A stretch of DNA of 64,000 nucleotides from an uncultured Streptococcus sp. (GTDB taxonomy: Bacteria > Bacillota > Bacilli > Lactobacillales > Streptococcaceae): the NCBI RefSeq assembly GCF_905372115.1, contig NZ_CAJPNR010000005.1, positions 1-64,000 of the forward strand. The letters run 5' to 3'. The translations under genes and the position numbers were made by a program. Within the stretch, counting starts at the first letter, position 1. Every line of letters begins with the position of its first letter. This document shows positions 35,247 to 44,026 of the stretch, one piece after another. Below the pieces are notes generated by a model. It was not told where the DNA came from, did not search any database, and saw only the letters and a list, made by a program, of their open reading frames with translations.

Positions 35247-36011
35247 ATGCTATTAGAGGAATTTGAAGATATAGCAGCAGTCATTGAGCCAACTGAAAAG
35301 CCAGTCCATGACAAGGGTGAAGTATGCAAAACCATCATCCTGTCCTTTAATGGCGAAATTCTGAAACGTTTGATTGAGTCAGAAGAAGTCTATCCAGGAG
35401 GCTATTTGAAAAGCATAAACGGACAGCATCCATGGTATATTTACCGCCAAGGTCCTAGCAAGCTAGCAGTTATGTTGGCTCCGATTGGGGCTCCCATGAT
35501 AGTCGGCCAGCTGGAGGAGTTGGTGGCCAGAGGCTTCACGAATTTCATCATTCTAGGTTCCTGTGGCGTTTTGGATCGCTCAATTGAGGCGGATAAAATC
35601 ATTCTGCCGGCTGCTGCTTTGCGAGATGAAGGGACTAGCTATCACTATGCCCCACCGGGTGACGAAGTCGCCTATAACGAATCACTGTTGATTAATTTGG
35701 AAGCCATCTTTGATAAGCACAATATCGAGCATATCCGCACCAAGTCTTGGACGACTGATGCCTTTTATCGGGAAACGCCTGATAAGGTCAAGTGTCGCTT
35801 GGCTGCTGGAGCACAAGTGGTGGACATGGAAGCTTCGGCTATCATGGCTTGGAGTCAATTTCGCAAGAGTAAAGTCTATCAGTTCTTCTACACAGCTGAC
35901 TATGTGGATCATCATAACCGAATCTGGGATGCCCGCCATGAAGAGCGGACAGCTGATGCCATGACTTTTTTCACTATCGCTTTGACAATAGCAAAGGAAC
36001 TAGAAAGGTAA
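35247..36011 (+). CDS. Nucleoside phosphorylase family protein
   Basis: A 254-residue protein of the PNP/uridine phosphorylase (PNP_UDP_1) family. The glycine-rich phosphate and base region NFIILGSCGVLDRS (about 100-113) and the ribose-binding VVDMEASAIMAWSQ (about 192-205) are both present. Likely cleaves a purine or pyrimidine nucleoside with phosphate. The exact substrate is not readable. It is 13 bases after the YdeI-like gene. Confidence 0.82.
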   Translation: MLLEEFEDIAAVIEPTEKPVHDKGEVCKTIILSFNGEILKRLIESEEVYPGGYLKSINGQHPWYIYRQGPSKLAVMLAPIGAPMIVGQLEELVARGFTNFIILGSCGVLDRSIEADKIILPAAALRDEGTSYHYAPPGDEVAYNESLLINLEAIFDKHNIEHIRTKSWTTDAFYRETPDKVKCRLAAGAQVVDMEASAIMAWSQFRKSKVYQFFYTADYVDHHNRIWDARHEERTADAMTFFTIALTIAKELER

Positions 36012-36019
36012 CTACAAGA

Positions 36020-36541
36020 ATGGCAGTATATTTTTACGGCTGTATCACCATGGATGGCTACTTGGCAGACAGCCAGCACAGGATAGACTGGCTGCATCAG
36101 CTTGGTTCTGTAGAGGATACAGGCTATGATGACTTTTACAGGCAAATGGATATCACCATCATGGGCAAGCGGACCTTTGAGGAAATCCAAGATTTGCAAG
36201 ATGTAGAAAGTTTTTATCAAGCTACGGAAAACTATGTCTTTACGCATGATAGGCACCTGCCTGTCAGCAATTACCAGCCAGTAGCTGGGGATGTGGTGGA
36301 CTTTGTTCACCAGATTGACAAAGGAAAAAATGTCTTTGTGATTGGTGGTAATTCCTTGGTAGGACCGCTCTTGGATGCGGATCTTTTCGACCACCTCATT
36401 ATTCAGATAGCGCCCCTTATCCTAGGAAAGGGGGTTCCCCTCTTTACCCAAGAGGAAGGACAGCGCTTTTACCAACTGGATAGCCTCAGACAATTTGGCC
36501 CTTTTGCAGAGCTGGTTTTCAGCCGAAAAAGTCAGAAATAG
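36020..36541 (+). CDS. Dihydrofolate-reductase-like (RibD C-terminal domain) protein
   Basis: A 173-residue protein of the YyaP/YwjB type. VYFYGCITMDGYLAD opens the NADPH-binding fold, TIMGKRTFEEI and NVFVIGGNSLVGPLLDADLFDHLII are the family hallmarks. These proteins are related to dihydrofolate reductase and the RibD reductase, but most lack proven activity. Eight bases separate it from the preceding gene. Confidence 0.85.
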   Translation: MAVYFYGCITMDGYLADSQHRIDWLHQLGSVEDTGYDDFYRQMDITIMGKRTFEEIQDLQDVESFYQATENYVFTHDRHLPVSNYQPVAGDVVDFVHQIDKGKNVFVIGGNSLVGPLLDADLFDHLIIQIAPLILGKGVPLFTQEEGQRFYQLDSLRQFGPFAELVFSRKSQK

Positions 36542-36558
36542 AGAAGGGAGTGGACCGC

Positions 36559-37902
36559 ATGATTAAAATTTACGACACCATGACCCGCAGCCTACGTGAA
36601 TTTGTGCCCATTGAAGAGGGCAAGGTTCGCATGTATGTCTGCGGTCCGACGGTTTATAACTATATCCATGTCGGCAATGCCCGCTCAACAGTAGCTTTTG
36701 ACACAGTTCGTCGCTATTTTGAGTATCGGGGATTTGAGGTCAATTATATTTCCAATTTTACAGATGTAGATGATAAGATTATCCATCGAGCCAAGGAAGA
36801 AGGCATCACTCCCAAAGAAGTGGCTGACAAGTATATCGCAGCTTTTCGTGAGGATGTGACGGCCTTAGGTGTTAAGCTGGCTACTCAGCATCCGCGCGTG
36901 ATTGACTTTATGGAGGCAATCATTGACTTTGTGCAGACTTTGGTGGACAAGGGCTACGCCTATGAGTCAGAGGGCGATGTCTATTTCCGAGTGGAAAAGT
37001 CTCACAATTATGCCAAATTAGCCAATAAAACCTTGGCAGACTTGGAGTTGGGTGCTTCAGGTCGTACCGATGAAGAAACGGCTCGCAAGGAAAATCCTGT
37101 AGACTTTGCCCTTTGGAAAGCTGCAAAACCAGGCGAGATTTCTTGGGACAGTCCTTGGGGAGCAGGCCGTCCGGGCTGGCATATTGAGTGTTCGGTCATG
37201 TCAACGGAGATTTTGGGTGATACTATTGATATTCACGGTGGAGGAGCAGACCTAGAGTTTCCTCACCATACCAATGAAATCGCCCAGTCAGAGGCCAAGA
37301 CTGGTCAGACTTTTGCCAACTACTGGATGCATAATGGCTTTGTCAACATCGACGATGTTAAGATGTCCAAGTCTTTAGACAATTTTATCACTGTTCACGA
37401 TGCCCTCAAGACCATTGATGGCCAGGTGCTGCGTTTTTTCTTTGCTACCCAGCATTATCGTAAGCCAATTAATTTCACGGAAAAAGCAGTTCATGATGCA
37501 GCGACCAATCTTAAGTACTTGAAGAATACTTATGAGCAGCCTTTCACTGGTCAGGCAGATTCTGCTCAGCTTCAAGCCTTTCTAGACAAGTTCACCGCCG
37601 CTATGGACGAAGATTTCAATGCGGCTAATGGTATCACAGTTGTCTTCGAGCTAGCCAAGTGGATCAACTCTGGCAACTACACCTCTGAAGTTAAGGCAGC
37701 CTTTGCCGAGCTCTTAGAAGTTTTTGGTATCGTCTTTGTAGAAGAAGTCCTAGACGCGGACATTGAGCGCTTGATTGAGGAACGCCAAGCAGCGCGGGCT
37801 AATCGAGACTTTGCGACTGCAGACCGTATTCGGGATGAATTGGCCACTCAGGGCATCAAGCTTTTGGATACAAAGGACGGAGTGAGGTGGACCCGTGACT
37901 GA
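36559..37902 (+). CDS. cysS: Cysteinyl-tRNA synthetase
   Basis: 447 residues, class I synthetase. The HIGH-type motif is YIHVGNARS after the zinc cysteine in VCGPTVYNY (about residues 25-40). Further zinc ligands lie in WHIECSVMS and GGADLEFPHHTNEIAQSEA, and KMSKS is exact in VKMSKSLDN (about 267). The ATG at 36559 gives the conserved N-terminus MIKIYDTMTR. A GTG at 36550 in the same frame is possible. Its linkage to cysE couples cysteine supply and charging. Confidence 0.96.
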   Translation: MIKIYDTMTRSLREFVPIEEGKVRMYVCGPTVYNYIHVGNARSTVAFDTVRRYFEYRGFEVNYISNFTDVDDKIIHRAKEEGITPKEVADKYIAAFREDVTALGVKLATQHPRVIDFMEAIIDFVQTLVDKGYAYESEGDVYFRVEKSHNYAKLANKTLADLELGASGRTDEETARKENPVDFALWKAAKPGEISWDSPWGAGRPGWHIECSVMSTEILGDTIDIHGGGADLEFPHHTNEIAQSEAKTGQTFANYWMHNGFVNIDDVKMSKSLDNFITVHDALKTIDGQVLRFFFATQHYRKPINFTEKAVHDAATNLKYLKNTYEQPFTGQADSAQLQAFLDKFTAAMDEDFNAANGITVVFELAKWINSGNYTSEVKAAFAELLEVFGIVFVEEVLDADIERLIEERQAARANRDFATADRIRDELATQGIKLLDTKDGVRWTRD

Positions 37903-38287
37903 TGTCAACCTGATTAACGGCATTGCCCTCGCCTTTGAGGGAGATGCTGTCTACTCCATGTATATTCGGCGCCACCTGATTTTTCAAGGGCTAACCAAGC
38001 CAAATCAGCTGCACAGGGAAGCGACCAAGTACGTTTCTGCCAAGGCTCAGGCTAATCTCATCTCTCTCATGCTGGAAGAAGGGATCCTGACGGAAAAGGA
38101 AGAGGATATCTACAAGCGCGGCCGCAATGCCAACAGCCACACCAAGGCTAAGAATACGGACATCGTCACCTATCGCATGTCTACCGGCTTTGAGGCAGTC
38201 ATGGGCTACCTGCATATGACCGAATCTATTGAGCGACTGGAAGAGCTGATTGGTTGGTGTATTCGGAAGATTGAGGCCTCGTTCTGA
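37895..38287 (+). CDS. mrnC: Mini-ribonuclease III
   Basis: A 130-residue RNase III-like protein lacking the double-stranded RNA-binding domain. Mini-III matures 23S rRNA ends in Firmicutes. The signature is IALAFEGDAVYSMYIRRHL with catalytic acidic residues, and later KRGRNANSHTKAKNTDIVTYR. It starts with GTG and overlaps cysS by 8 bases, so translation is coupled. The cysS-mrnC order is conserved in Firmicutes. Confidence 0.94.
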   Translation: MTDVNLINGIALAFEGDAVYSMYIRRHLIFQGLTKPNQLHREATKYVSAKAQANLISLMLEEGILTEKEEDIYKRGRNANSHTKAKNTDIVTYRMSTGFEAVMGYLHMTESIERLEELIGWCIRKIEASF

Positions 38288-38306
38288 TTATGAAAGGAAC
38301 TAATTT

Positions 38307-38738
38307 ATGAGTGATTTCTTACAATTTGATAATTTTAATTTCAAGTTGGCTATTATTCAGGAGTTAATGTATGAACAAAACGTGCTTGAACCACGATTTG
38401 ACGTTTACAGTTTTTGTGAATCTGAGAAATTATCTATAGATCCAGAAGACTTCTATGAGACACCAATTCCTGAAGTAGAGGCTTATTTCGAACGATTGGA
38501 AATACCTAAAGAGTATGCGCAGAATGTGGAATGCCTCTTCTTTGATGGAGGTAATGATATCTATGCGCAATTAATCCCTTTATGGGATGGTGAAGATGAT
38601 CAATTTGATTTGGAAAATGTGACTGAAAAAGAGCTATCGCAGTTTTCGAATTTAAAAACCATTGACGGAACAATCTTTCCATTTTCTAAAGAAGTACGTG
38701 ATTTATTTGAATCCAAAGGAATTGATATCGAAGAGTAA
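38307..38738 (+). CDS. DUF6892-type protein
   Basis: A 143-residue acidic cytoplasmic protein. The segments FKLAIIQELMYEQNVLEPRFDVYSF, IPEVEAYFERLEIPKE and FFDGGNDIYAQLIPLWDGEDDQFDL match what I recall of the DUF6892 family. No function is established; acidic single-domain proteins of this sort sometimes act as immunity proteins, but no toxin is adjacent. AT-rich relative to mrnC. Twenty-two bases precede the lipoprotein gene. Confidence 0.65.
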   Translation: MSDFLQFDNFNFKLAIIQELMYEQNVLEPRFDVYSFCESEKLSIDPEDFYETPIPEVEAYFERLEIPKEYAQNVECLFFDGGNDIYAQLIPLWDGEDDQFDLENVTEKELSQFSNLKTIDGTIFPFSKEVRDLFESKGIDIEE

Positions 38739-38760
38739 TATTATTGAATAAAGGAATCTT

Positions 38761-39447
38761 ATGAAAAAATTTATATTGTTTGCAGTCTGCTTGTTTAGTC
38801 TGATGACACTTAGCGCCTGTATGTTTGTCCCTCTTTTCAGACGAAGTGGCAATACTTCGTCGTCATCTAGCTCTAGCTACTCAAGAAAACAGAGCTCATC
38901 TTCGAAAAAAGAATACTCTGATGACGACTATGACTATAGCTCATCTAGTTCGTCTTCTACAATTGAAGATGATCCATATACTCTCTTTAATGACTTTGGT
39001 CAATCTTTGGACGCCCTTACTGATATGCAAGATATTGATAAGTGGGAAGAATTTAAATCCATCAATCTCATTTATTTTGAAGAGGAGTCTGATAGGGTTG
39101 CTACTAAAAAGGATGAAGTACGTGCTAAGCTGGGGCAGCCAACTTCAGAGCTAAGTAGTGGAGGTGACCTGTGGAAGTCGGATAATTATACTATCCTTAT
39201 TGCTTATGATGAAAATTCTGTTGTTATGAATAAGCTTATTACATTCACTTCCTCTAAACAGGTGGAAAGTTTAAGCGGTATTTCCAAAGGAATGTCAGCC
39301 CAAGATGTTGTGAAAAAACTAGGGAAACCACGTGGTCTGGATGTGACTGGTATGTTTACTCGCTTCGTTTGGGCGGACGAGGATGATAAGGACTATTACG
39401 TCTATTTTAAGGGCAACAAGGTTTATGACACTAAGGAACCTAATTAA
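38761..39447 (+). CDS. Lipoprotein with Ser-rich linker and BamE-like fold
   Basis: A 228-residue exported protein. The N-terminus MKKFILFAVCLFSLMTLSAC ends in a lipobox, so Cys20 is the likely anchor. A strongly Ser/Tyr/Asp-rich low-complexity linker (about residues 30-70) follows. The C-terminal half has two KLGxP-type segments (VRAKLGQPTSEL and GMSAQDVVKKLGKPRG), as in BamE/SmpA-like repeats. Function unknown; probably cotranscribed with the DUF6892 gene. Confidence 0.75.
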   Translation: MKKFILFAVCLFSLMTLSACMFVPLFRRSGNTSSSSSSSYSRKQSSSSKKEYSDDDYDYSSSSSSSTIEDDPYTLFNDFGQSLDALTDMQDIDKWEEFKSINLIYFEEESDRVATKKDEVRAKLGQPTSELSSGGDLWKSDNYTILIAYDENSVVMNKLITFTSSKQVESLSGISKGMSAQDVVKKLGKPRGLDVTGMFTRFVWADEDDKDYYVYFKGNKVYDTKEPN

Positions 39448-39503
39448 AAAGACATCAGTTATATAGCCGATGTCATGAAATGAAAACAAATTATTTTAAT
39501 TCG

Positions 39504-39540
39504 GAGATAAAGGTGAATAAAGGCCTTTATCTCTTTTTTA
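39504..39540. terminator. Terminator after the lipoprotein gene
   Basis: GAGATAAAGG pairs perfectly with CCTTTATCTC over a 10-base loop and is followed by six T's. Confidence 0.82.
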
Positions 39541-39571
39541 GTTTTAGTACTTTATTTGCTAAACAAAGCAA

Positions 39572-40528
39572 CTAGTCTTCTTTATATTTTTCGTAAAATT
39601 CCACCTTAATTCTAATAAAGGTCTCCAAGTCTCGCAGGAGCTGCAGGAGCATGGCGCGGGTTTCAAATTCCTGACGCGTCTTAGGGAGTGGCCTCTCACG
39701 AAAAACGGTCAAATAGTTGTCAATCTCGCCCAAGAGGTCTCGGGCGGGATTTTCTTGGCTCAGCTGCTTAGCGGTCTGGGAGAAGAGGCGGGCTAAAATT
39801 AAGCTTTCGCTGGCTGCTAGATAGCAGTTATTGATATTGCTGGCCATGTCTTGCAGGATACGGTTTTGGGTCTGCCGCATTTCGAAATAGTGGATATGGT
39901 AGTTGGTCTGGTGAAAGAGGTGGTTGGAGTGATCCAGATAGACCAGCTGCAAGGCCTGCTGCAAAATCTTGTCCAGCTCCTTGATCAGAGCTGCATCATT
40001 TCGGCCGTCTCCAGATTTTAAGAAATATTCAAAGCGCAGAAGAATCTTTTTCAGTTGTTCCTCCACTTGCTCGTGGTAGCTGTCAATCTCTTGCTGACGC
40101 GAGGGCATATAGAGATTGGCTAGGAGGGCAAAGCCAGTTCCAATAAGAAATAGAGCTAGCTCATTGCCAAGCAGAGACCAGAAGGTGGATTTTTCTAAGA
40201 GCAGATGGGTGACCAGGACGGTGCTGGGTGTGATGCCGATTTCCCAGCCAAGCCGAAAGGCCAGAGGCACATAGATCGCGATATAGATGGCCAATGCTCC
40301 GAGATGAAAACCTAGAAAGTGAAAGGCTAGGCTTCCGATAGCCAGAGCCAGCAGGGTAGATAAAAAGCGATTGCCAGCTAGCTTTGCAGTGCTGCGGCGG
40401 GTATTGGTCACGCTGAGGATGGCAATAATTCCGGCTGAAGTTGAGTAGGCCAGACCTAAAAAGTCAGCCAGCCAAGCAGCTAGACAGGTAGCTAGTACTA
40501 GCTTGATGGTGCGTTGGAGGAGAGACAT
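39572..40528 (-). CDS. Aromatic acid exporter family protein (FUSC/ArAE)
   Basis: A 318-residue protein. About five hydrophobic helices occupy the first 145 residues, including AGIIAILSVTNTRRSTAKLAG, the family's first-loop signature. The rest is a cytoplasmic helical domain with HxxxFHQTNYHIHYFEMRQTQNRIL. Relatives with this domain order are annotated as aromatic acid exporters (YgaE/UPF0421). Substrate unproven. Divergent from rlmB. Confidence 0.85.
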   Translation of the reverse strand: MSLLQRTIKLVLATCLAAWLADFLGLAYSTSAGIIAILSVTNTRRSTAKLAGNRFLSTLLALAIGSLAFHFLGFHLGALAIYIAIYVPLAFRLGWEIGITPSTVLVTHLLLEKSTFWSLLGNELALFLIGTGFALLANLYMPSRQQEIDSYHEQVEEQLKKILLRFEYFLKSGDGRNDAALIKELDKILQQALQLVYLDHSNHLFHQTNYHIHYFEMRQTQNRILQDMASNINNCYLAASESLILARLFSQTAKQLSQENPARDLLGEIDNYLTVFRERPLPKTRQEFETRAMLLQLLRDLETFIRIKVEFYEKYKED

Positions 40529-40665
40529 GAGTAAGAGTTTCCTTTTTTAGACTTCTTTCTATTATAGCATGACTGGCGGGGAATCTTGGAAGCTGCTGAT
40601 TGCTTTTTATCAGAGCAGAATTCTGTCTCGCCCGAGTAAATCCTGCCGCCATTTTTTCGCCTTTG

Positions 40666-40680
40666 TGTTATACTAGTCCT
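40666..40680 (+). promoter_or_regulatory. Extended -10 directly before rlmB, suggesting a leaderless transcript
   Basis: TGT-TATACT ends at 40674, only six bases before the rlmB ATG at 40681. Transcription would begin at or next to the start codon. No ribosome site is visible upstream. Confidence 0.6.
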
Positions 40681-41409
40681 ATGGAAAAAAACGATATTGT
40701 CTACGGTGTGCATGCGGTGACAGAGGCTCTCGCAGCTAACACTGGAAATAAACTCTACATTCAAGACGACCTGCGTGGTAAAAAGGTCGACAAAATCAAA
40801 GATTTAGCAGCGGAAAAAAAGGTCTCCATCTCCTGGACACCTAAGAAAACCTTGCAGGAGATGACTGACGGAGCTGTTCACCAGGGCTTTGTTCTGCGAG
40901 TGGCGGAGTTCGCCTATACTGACTTTGAAGCGCTTTTGAAAAAAGCAGAGCAGGAAGACAATCCGCTTTTATTGATTTTGGATGGACTAACTGACCCCCA
41001 TAATCTAGGCTCTATCTTGAGGACGGCTGACGCGACCAATGTGGCTGGAGTTATCATTCCCAAGCACCGGGCAGTCGGTGTGACACCAGTCGTAGCCAAG
41101 ACCTCAACGGGTGCCATTGAGCATATTCCCATTGCCCGTGTGACCAATCTTAGCCAGACTCTGGACAAGCTCAAGGAAGCTGGTTTCTGGATTTTCGGGA
41201 CGGATATGCAGGGGACGCCTTCTCATAAGTGGAATACAGCAGGCAAGCTAGCCCTTATCATCGGTAACGAAGGTAAGGGGATTTCAAGCAATATTAAAAA
41301 GCAAGTGGACGAGATGATTTCCATTCCTATGAATGGCCATGTCCAAAGCCTTAACGCTAGCGTGGCAGCGGCGATTCTCATGTATGAAGTCTTTCGCAAT
41401 CGCCTATGA
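40681..41409 (+). CDS. rlmB: 23S rRNA (guanosine-2'-O-) methyltransferase, RlmB/TrmH family
   Basis: 242 residues from ATG 40681. SPOUT methyltransferase motifs are all visible: motif 1 DPHNLGSILRTADATN, motif 2 LIIGNEGKGIS and motif 3 IPMNGHVQSLNASVAAAILMYE. The N-terminal substrate-binding domain starts NDIVYGVHAVTEAL. It methylates a 23S rRNA guanosine (G2251 in E. coli). The longer frame from 40600 would run through the promoter and is rejected. It overlaps yacP by 4 bases. Confidence 0.92.
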   Translation: MEKNDIVYGVHAVTEALAANTGNKLYIQDDLRGKKVDKIKDLAAEKKVSISWTPKKTLQEMTDGAVHQGFVLRVAEFAYTDFEALLKKAEQEDNPLLLILDGLTDPHNLGSILRTADATNVAGVIIPKHRAVGVTPVVAKTSTGAIEHIPIARVTNLSQTLDKLKEAGFWIFGTDMQGTPSHKWNTAGKLALIIGNEGKGISSNIKKQVDEMISIPMNGHVQSLNASVAAAILMYEVFRNRL

Positions 41410-41927
41410 AAAGAAAAATCTTACTGGTGGACGGCTACAATATGACGGCCTTTTGGCGGGAGACTCGTCCTTACTTTAACCGCGGAGAGCTAGATGCTGC
41501 GCGAACGATTCTGCTTCAGAAACTCAGCAATTATGCTAGCTTTGAAGGACTGGAAGTTATCTGTGTCTTTGATGCCCAGTATATGCCGGGAGTTCGGCAG
41601 ACCTACGAGGAGTTTAATGTGACGGTCGTTTTCACTGAAGAGGAGGAAACGGCAGATGACTATATCGAGCGCTTGGCAGCTGAGCTCAATACACCCAAAA
41701 ATCAGGTGTCGGTTGCGACCAGCGATCTCAATGAGCAGTGGACTGTCTTTGCCCAAGGGGCTTTGAGAGTGTCCGCTAGAGAGCTAGAGAAGCGAGTGGC
41801 TATTACCAAATCAGACCTCAATAAGCTGAGCGGACAAATTAACCTGCAAAGACCGCCCTTGCGACCGATGGACAGCCAATCTTTGCGCGATTTACAAAAA
41901 CTGATGGAGAAAAAAGATGACCTTTAA
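41406..41927 (+). CDS. yacP: NYN-domain endoribonuclease YacP (Rae1)
   Basis: A 173-residue PIN/NYN-fold protein. The first strand LLVDGYNMTAFW has the catalytic aspartate, and FTEEEETADDYIERLA and VATSDLNEQW add the other acidic residues. The B. subtilis orthologue Rae1 cuts mRNA on the ribosome. It overlaps both rlmB (ATGA) and the next gene, so the three are translationally coupled. Confidence 0.9.
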   Translation: MKRKILLVDGYNMTAFWRETRPYFNRGELDAARTILLQKLSNYASFEGLEVICVFDAQYMPGVRQTYEEFNVTVVFTEEEETADDYIERLAAELNTPKNQVSVATSDLNEQWTVFAQGALRVSARELEKRVAITKSDLNKLSGQINLQRPPLRPMDSQSLRDLQKLMEKKDDL

Positions 41928-42780
41928 GATTTTAACTGATTCAACAGCAGACCTGCCAGAAAACTGGACCCAGGAAAATGATGTGCAGGTCCTAGGCCTG
42001 ACCATTCAGCTAGATGGACAAACCTATGAGACAGTTGGTGCAGGCAAGCTGACCAGCCAAGAACTTCTGGATAAGATGGAGTCCGGCAGCAAGCCAACCA
42101 CCAGCCAGATCAATGTCGGCCAGTTTGAAGATGTCTTTCGAAGCTATGCCAAGGAAGAGACACCAGTTCTCTATGTAGCCTTTGCTTCGGCTCTATCAGG
42201 TACTTATCAGAGTGCTGTCATGGCACGGGAGATAGTCTTAGAAGATTTTCCAGATGCACTGATTCGTATCATTGATACCAAGGCGGCTTCTATGGGTGAA
42301 GGACTTTTAGTCATGAAGGCAGCAGAAGCTAGAGCTGCAGGCCAGACTTTGGCGCAGACAGCAGACTTGATTGAGAGCTTGGTGCCTAAGGTTAAGACTT
42401 ATTTTCTGGTTGATGACCTCAATCACCTCATGCGGGGCGGTCGGATTTCCAAAACTGCTGCGCTTATGGGGAGCTTGGTCAATATCAAGCCGATTATCGC
42501 TGTCAAGGGAGATGGAACTCTGGACTCGGTCGCTAAAGTTCGCGGCAAGAAAAAGGCACAGGCTGAAGTTGTCCGCATGACTCTGGAAGGAGTTGCTGAT
42601 CCGCGAGTGGTCATCGCCTATGCAGGTGTCAAAGAGGTTGCTGAGAGTTTAAAAGCTCAGCTGCTGGAAAGCGACCAAGTAGAGGAAGTTCTCCTCATGC
42701 CTCTGGGGCCTGTCATTTCTACCCATACTGGTCCTGGAACTTTGGGACTCTTTAGTATCGCCCAAGACATTCAAGACTAA
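41917..42780 (+). CDS. DegV family fatty-acid-binding protein
   Basis: A 287-residue protein. FKILTDSTADLP opens the DegV fold, and SKPTTSQINVG, ASALSGTYQSA, RGGRISKTAALMGSLVNIKPII and the C-terminal GPVISTHTGPGTLGL are the hallmark segments. The family binds single fatty acids; FakB proteins hand exogenous fatty acids to the kinase FakA for phospholipid synthesis. Whether this one is a FakB cannot be told from sequence. Overlaps yacP by 11 bases. Confidence 0.92.
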   Translation: MTFKILTDSTADLPENWTQENDVQVLGLTIQLDGQTYETVGAGKLTSQELLDKMESGSKPTTSQINVGQFEDVFRSYAKEETPVLYVAFASALSGTYQSAVMAREIVLEDFPDALIRIIDTKAASMGEGLLVMKAAEARAAGQTLAQTADLIESLVPKVKTYFLVDDLNHLMRGGRISKTAALMGSLVNIKPIIAVKGDGTLDSVAKVRGKKKAQAEVVRMTLEGVADPRVVIAYAGVKEVAESLKAQLLESDQVEEVLLMPLGPVISTHTGPGTLGLFSIAQDIQD

Positions 42781-42824
42781 GAAAACATGAAATCGCTATT
42801 TCATAAATAATTGCTTCAAATCTA

Positions 42825-42853
42825 TTGCTTTTGCCTACTATTTTTGATATGAT
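42825..42853 (+). promoter_or_regulatory. Promoter of rplM-rpsI
   Basis: TTGCTT, a 17-bp spacer and TATGAT, just upstream of the L13 leader. Confidence 0.65.
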
Positions 42854-42857
42854 AGTA

Positions 42858-42957
42858 GGCGGTATTGTTTACCCCATTTGTAAGGCCCCGGAACCTTTCA
42901 AATAACTCGCGGACCGGAACATCCGCCCTGTAAACAAAAACGATATTCATAGGAGAA
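42858..42957 (+). promoter_or_regulatory. Ribosomal protein L13 leader
   Basis: The 100-base leader has GTTTAC near its start and GTAAAC near its end as closing arms, a GGCCCCGGAACC segment and GCGGA/TCCGC pairing. This arrangement matches the L13 leader motif found before rplM in Firmicutes, thought to let L13 repress its own operon. Assignment is by position and these pairings. Confidence 0.75.
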
Positions 42958-42960
42958 ATC

Positions 42961-43407
42961 ATGAACAAAACAACATACATGGCTAAGCCAGGTGAAGTTG
43001 AACGCAAATGGTATGTAGTGGACGCTACTGATGTCCCTCTTGGACGCCTTTCTGCTGTTGTAGCAAGCGTACTTCGCGGAAAAAACAAACCAACCTTTAC
43101 ACCACACACTGATACAGGTGACTTCGTAATCGTTATCAACGCTGAAAAAGTAAAATTGACTGGTAAAAAAGCGACTGATAAGATCTACTACACTCACTCT
43201 ATGTACCCAGGTGGATTGAAACAAATCTCAGCAGGTGAGCTTCGCTCTAAGAATGCTGTTCGTTTGATCGAAAAATCTGTTAAAGGTATGCTTCCGCACA
43301 ATACTCTTGGCCGCGCTCAAGGTATGAAGCTGAAAGTATTTGTAGGCGCTGAGCACACTCACGCTGCACAACAACCAGAAGTTCTTGATATTTCAGGACT
43401 TATCTAA
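42961..43407 (+). CDS. rplM: 50S ribosomal protein L13
   Basis: A 148-residue early-assembly protein of the large subunit. MAKPGEVERKWYVVDATDVPLGRLS, LRGKNKPTFTPHTDTGDFVIVINA and KGMLPHNTLGRAQ are fully conserved. A GGAG site precedes the ATG. Operon with rpsI, 19 bases apart. Confidence 0.98.
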   Translation: MNKTTYMAKPGEVERKWYVVDATDVPLGRLSAVVASVLRGKNKPTFTPHTDTGDFVIVINAEKVKLTGKKATDKIYYTHSMYPGGLKQISAGELRSKNAVRLIEKSVKGMLPHNTLGRAQGMKLKVFVGAEHTHAAQQPEVLDISGLI

Positions 43408-43426
43408 GGAAAGGAACAAATAAGCT

Positions 43427-43819
43427 ATGTCACAAGCACAATATGCAGGTACTGGACGTCGTAAAAACGCTGTTGCACGCGTTCGCCTTGTTCCAGGAAC
43501 TGGTAAAATCACTGTAAACAAAAAAGATGTTGAAGAATACATCCCACACGCTGACCTTCGTTTGGTTATCAACCAACCATTCGCAGTTACTTCAACTGTT
43601 GGTCAATACGACGTTTTCGTAAACGTTGATGGTGGTGGCTACGCTGGTCAATCAGGCGCTATCCGTCACGGTATCGCTCGTGCCCTTCTTCAAGTAGACC
43701 CAGACTTCCGCGATTCATTGAAACGCGCAGGCCTTCTTACTCGTGATGCCCGTATGGTAGAACGTAAGAAACCAGGTCTTAAGAAAGCTCGTAAAGCGTC
43801 ACAATTTAGTAAACGTTAA
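43427..43819 (+). CDS. rpsI: 30S ribosomal protein S9
   Basis: A 130-residue small-subunit protein whose C-terminal arm reaches the P-site. GTGRRKNAVARVRLVPGTG starts it and RKKPGLKKARKASQFSKR ends it, with the invariant terminal SKR. Its 3' end is the attachment-like site duplicated at 48556-48659. Confidence 0.98.
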   Translation: MSQAQYAGTGRRKNAVARVRLVPGTGKITVNKKDVEEYIPHADLRLVINQPFAVTSTVGQYDVFVNVDGGGYAGQSGAIRHGIARALLQVDPDFRDSLKRAGLLTRDARMVERKKPGLKKARKASQFSKR

Positions 43820-43871
43820 TTCGAGAGAATTACAATACATACAAAGAGCACCTTTCGGGGTGTTCTTTTTT
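43769..43871 (+). repeat. rpsI 3' end: left copy of the island-flanking direct repeat
   Basis: These 103 bases cover the last 17 codons of rpsI, the spacer and the terminator. They recur at 48556-48659 with only three substitutions and one extra T. Confidence 0.9.
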
Positions 43872-43872
43872 A
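43844..43872 (+). terminator. Terminator of rpsI
   Basis: AAGAGCACC pairs with GGGTGTTCTT around TTTCG, followed by T's. Confidence 0.88.
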
Positions 43873-43984
43873 TCGACACTTTGTAGATTTATAATTGGGA
43901 ATCTCGTTGAATGGTATCAGGTAAATGAAAAGATTCGTTGATAATATCCTATTTCTTCGTACTTTAGTCTAATACCTATAATGT

Positions 43985-44026
43985 AAAAAACTCTAGCTAT
44001 CAGGTAGTTGATAGTTAGAGTTTTTT
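43985..44026 (-). terminator. Terminator of the LysR gene
   Basis: AAAAAACTCTAGCTATCA and TGATAGTTAGAGTTTTTT form an 18-bp stem with one mismatch. On the minus strand it follows the LysR stop directly. Confidence 0.85.

Noticed and set aside
40600..40680. Longer N-terminus for RlmB
   Set aside because: The extension crosses the promoter and encodes residues not seen in the family.
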